Shown: positions 61,329 to 64,000 of the stretch, in pieces
Position numbering within the stretch: the first letter of the stretch is position 1
Layout: every line of letters begins with the position of its first letter
Origin: Trichoplusia ni
Taxonomy: Eukaryota; Arthropoda; Insecta; Lepidoptera; Noctuidae
DNA length: 64,000 bases
Direction of reading: 5' to 3'
Assembly (NCBI RefSeq): GCF_003590095.1
Contig: NC_039478.1
Span: 16,368,001 to 16,432,000, forward strand
Translations under genes and position numbers: made by a program
Notes under the pieces: generated by a model
Seen by the model: the letters and a program-made list of their open reading frames with translations, nothing else
Told to the model about the DNA's origin: nothing
The model's database searches: none

Positions 61329-61524
61329 TCACACTATCCTAATGTATTTGCATTTATACATTTATGTTTATTTGCTAAGTGTTATTCCATGATCACCAAA
61401 GTAGTCTCAACCTCTTCTAGGGAGTTAAAATATGTACAATGAAGTGTGTAAATAATTTAGTATAAATGGTGTACCATGTGGATATTCGTTTTGCTAGATT
61501 GTTGAGTCATGGTGTGGTTATATT

Positions 61525-61567
61525 AATAAATATATTTTATTTGTCAGTTGTATTTTACTATAATAAA
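61525..61567 (+). terminator. Poly(A) signals of the MTCH2-like gene
   Basis: AATAAA at 61,525-61,530 and again at 61,562-61,567, about 200-240 bases after the stop codon. Confidence 0.6.
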
Positions 61568-61640
61568 CTTGTTATGTGTGTCAATATTTAAGAGTTATCA
61601 AGGTTATTCATTGGCCTTTACACATTAGATTACAGCCATC

Positions 61641-61646
61641 TTTATT
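61641..61646 (-). terminator. Poly(A) signal of the UTP6 gene
   Basis: TTTATT on the plus strand reads AATAAA on the minus strand, about 55 bases after the UTP6 stop. The 3' ends of the two convergent genes lie within roughly 100 bases of each other. Confidence 0.5.
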
Positions 61647-61700
61647 GTATCAACTTAGATAACTTATCAAAATAAAATAGCACATAATAAAAATACAAAA

Positions 61701-64000
61701 TTATTTTATTTTCATTAATGTCTGAGCTTTGATGAATTCATCAACTAGTTCTTTTTTCAGTGTGCTTATAGCTCTTCTGTAGATGATGGGTGCTGCTTGA
61801 GCATTGTGTGCTGTTTCAAAGGCCAAGTACTTCATCCAAACATCAACATTGTCAGCACCATGATGTTGAATAGCACATTCATAATACTTCTTAATATTCT
61901 TCACATTAACCTTCTGAGCCAATTCTATTTCAATCATATTATTATGAACATCAATTTGTATTGGTGGAGTCCTTATGAATTCATCATACAGTTCCCTTGC
62001 GGCCTTTATACCATTGTGCTCATACATTTTCTGAAGGAGTTTAGGTTTGATCCCTAACAAAACAGCATTTTCACAGTTCAGGAACTTTTGATACATGTTC
62101 TTGAGCTGCAAAACAAACAAGATAAATAAACAATGTACATTTGTTTGACTATTTATTCAACAGGTTAATTTTATACTTACAGTGACATCAGATTCCACAT
62201 TATCTAACATTACATTGTACAGTTGTAGTAAGTCGTTGGCTCTCAATCCTTTTGTGGCCTCTTGCAAAACAGATAACATTTTTTTCTCATTTGGTTTACT
62301 GAGAAGCAACTTTTCCTCCCAAACACTTAACAATTTGGGATTTACTTTGATTGCTGAATCCAATATCTAGAAGTAAATAACTCATAAAAACCATTTTCAT
62401 ATACAATAACGAAACTAAACATTCTGGTACCAATAAAAATTACATATTTCGATGTTATTATAAAGAACAAGATTTTACATTTTTCATACCACAAGTAGAA
62501 AATTAACTTACATTGAAGGATTGGACAGGTTCCTTCATAGATATTGTACAGAACTAACAATTTGTTTAGGTAATTCTGCTAATATAAAATCTTATTTATT
62601 TATTTTTAAATTTGTAGTTCATATCATAAACATTGCTGAAAGGTAAATAAAAAAATTACAGTTACCTCCATCAATTCATCATTGGATGTTTCCCCTTCCA
62701 GCTTCAAGAGTTTTATACCAAAAGAGTACATGTCATTAGAAAGCAGTCCATTCCCGTGTCCGTACATCCACGCATGTTTTACAGCACTGATCTTCTGTTT
62801 ATCATTACAGACACTCTCACTTACTCCAAGCAAATCATGTATGTATTTTGTGCATAAACTTGCATCTGAAAACTAAAATACGAAAGATTTCTATTTACTC
62901 TTGGTTGTTTATTAAGTTGGCAAGTTAACGATCCATATAAAAATGATAAAAACATTACACTGCTAGTGTTAGCCTGTTAATTTAAGCTTTTTCGACAAAA
63001 CTGCGTCGGCAGGCTAGGTACTTTTTGCAGCCATAAATGATAACCAACATCGATACAACAGAATAAGTAAAAATCGAAAGCTTTAAGAAGTTGATGATAC
63101 TTGATATAGTGATAGAAAGGTAATGCAACTGTAATTAATATACACACGGGGAAACATATTGTTTTATTATATCTACAGTTTAAAAAAAAATTACAGGAAA
63201 TAATTACCTTCTGCAAGGCTTCTTCATAAACTGCAATGAAATAGTTTACTTCTTTCGGAAAGTTATTTTCATCGTCCACAAACTCCTCAATTTCTTCCCA
63301 ATGACAACCCTAAAACATGAGTCTTATGATTATTATAATAATAATATTAAATGTGGCCTATAATTGATGTCAATCAACGGAAGATTAGTTGTTTTATGTT
63401 TTATTGTCGACCATGGATAGAGACAACATAGTAAGACTTAATAACTAACAAGACAGCTGTTTAAAAATGTATGAATAAAGGTCCTATATACTAATACTAT
63501 TTATATGCAAGCAAATAAATAAAAACAATACTGTTTTTCTGAACATAGAAGAATTATTCACTTAAACAAATTTTGATTATTTATCAAAAAAGAAATTCAT
63601 ATGGCATTACTTGTTTTGGAAACTTGGCTGTTCTGTTTTTCTTGATTCACGACAGATTCGCTTACTTAATGATAACATAATTATTTTATGTTTCGGGAAA
63701 ACAAGAAATAAGTACTTCTCAAATATTCATTTGTAATCTTTCAAAAAATGACCATTTCTTGTAACTTTGTTTTTTGTTTGCATCCATATAAAAATCAATA
63801 TAAATGCATAAGGCCTTGTTCATTTCATTCAGAATTACAATAATAGTAAAATACTACTGCAGACAATTTAATTAAGCATCTCATTAGCTTAGAAATACTT
63901 AATACTTACATCTAACTCCTTCGAAGCTATGTAAGACCAAACTTCTTTGCAGTCCCTTTTTGACCATATCTCATTCTTTATTTCATCCACAAAAGGCTGT
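61701..64000 (-). CDS. Utp6: UTP6, small-subunit processome component (C-terminal part)
   Basis: Exons in transcript order: 64000-63910 (partial), 63309-63208, 62872-62666, 62553-62512, 62366-62181, 62105-61701. All join in phase 0 by GT-AG, giving about 343 residues to TAA at 61,701-61,703. UTP6 belongs to the U3 snoRNP / UTP-B part of the 90S pre-ribosome in the nucleolus and is built of HAT (half-a-TPR) repeats. HAT-like units are visible: KEVWSYIASKELD, LLSVWEEKLLL, MIEIELAQKVNVKNIKKYYE, DVWMKYLAFE, IYRRAISTL. The C-terminal order (MIE.E, YYE.A, G..D.DVWM.Y, IY.RA) matches human UTP6 as I remember it (about 597 residues), so roughly 250 N-terminal residues lie beyond the right edge. CSTF3/crooked-neck-type HAT proteins are the alternative but fit less well. 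Confidence 0.85.

Noticed and set aside
62342..62560. Reading UTP6 exon 4 from the upstream acceptor-like site (near 62,580) as a longer exon
   Set aside because: That frame reaches the donor in the wrong phase for the next exon. The acceptor TTGTTAG at 62,554 gives a 42 nt exon that keeps phase 0 on both sides.
1..64000. CRISPR arrays, prophage, bacterial operons, toxin-antitoxin or phage-defence loci
   Set aside because: The window is clearly eukaryotic: spliced genes, SINEs and poly(A) signals. No regularly spaced direct repeats were seen.

Overview
This 64 kb window is animal nuclear DNA, very probably from a moth or butterfly. It is AT-rich. Its genes are split by GT-AG introns. The non-coding DNA carries repeat types I associate with Lepidoptera: tRNA-derived SINEs, Helitron-like elements ending in GGGCAACAGCTAG, a degenerate repeat with CCAAGTGCGAGTC-like ends, and hAT elements. 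I see no bacterial, organellar, CRISPR or operon features.

Layout. Bases 1-14,828 contain no supportable protein gene, only old transposons, a perfect hairpin and a MITE. Around 14,829-15,120 lies a CpG-rich island. It looks like a promoter with a minus-strand, mostly untranslated first exon, so the left side may be the first intron of a gene whose body lies outside the window. Bases 15,120-27,400 are again non-coding and repeat-rich. A TATA box near 27,413 and a possible 5'UTR exon precede the main gene.

The main gene (coding 28,805-56,292, plus strand) has 28 coding exons that I joined by hand; every junction keeps frame. It encodes about 1,855 residues: signal peptide, six laminin-G domains, four EGF-like domains, a CNTNAP-type fibrinogen-like module, one transmembrane helix and an acidic cytoplasmic tail. 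This is the axotactin / neurexin-IV / contactin-associated family, and axotactin is my preferred name. Such proteins act at glia-axon contacts.

Downstream is a nested transposon: a 2.75 kb hAT element with a broken DUF4371/ZMYM1-like transposase sits inside a roughly 250 bp hAT MITE. Each has its own exact 8 bp target duplication. Then comes a complete, uninterrupted MTCH2-like gene (mitochondrial outer membrane, plus strand). Convergent with it is the 3' part of a UTP6 gene (ribosome biogenesis, minus strand), which runs off the right edge. The three genes have no evident functional link.

I found no clear new biological system. The points most worth a second look are the nested hAT, the possible alternative tail of the axotactin-like protein, its very short 3'UTR, the perfect 33 bp hairpin at 6.8 kb and the island at 14.9 kb. 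All calls come from reading the sequence; no search was run.
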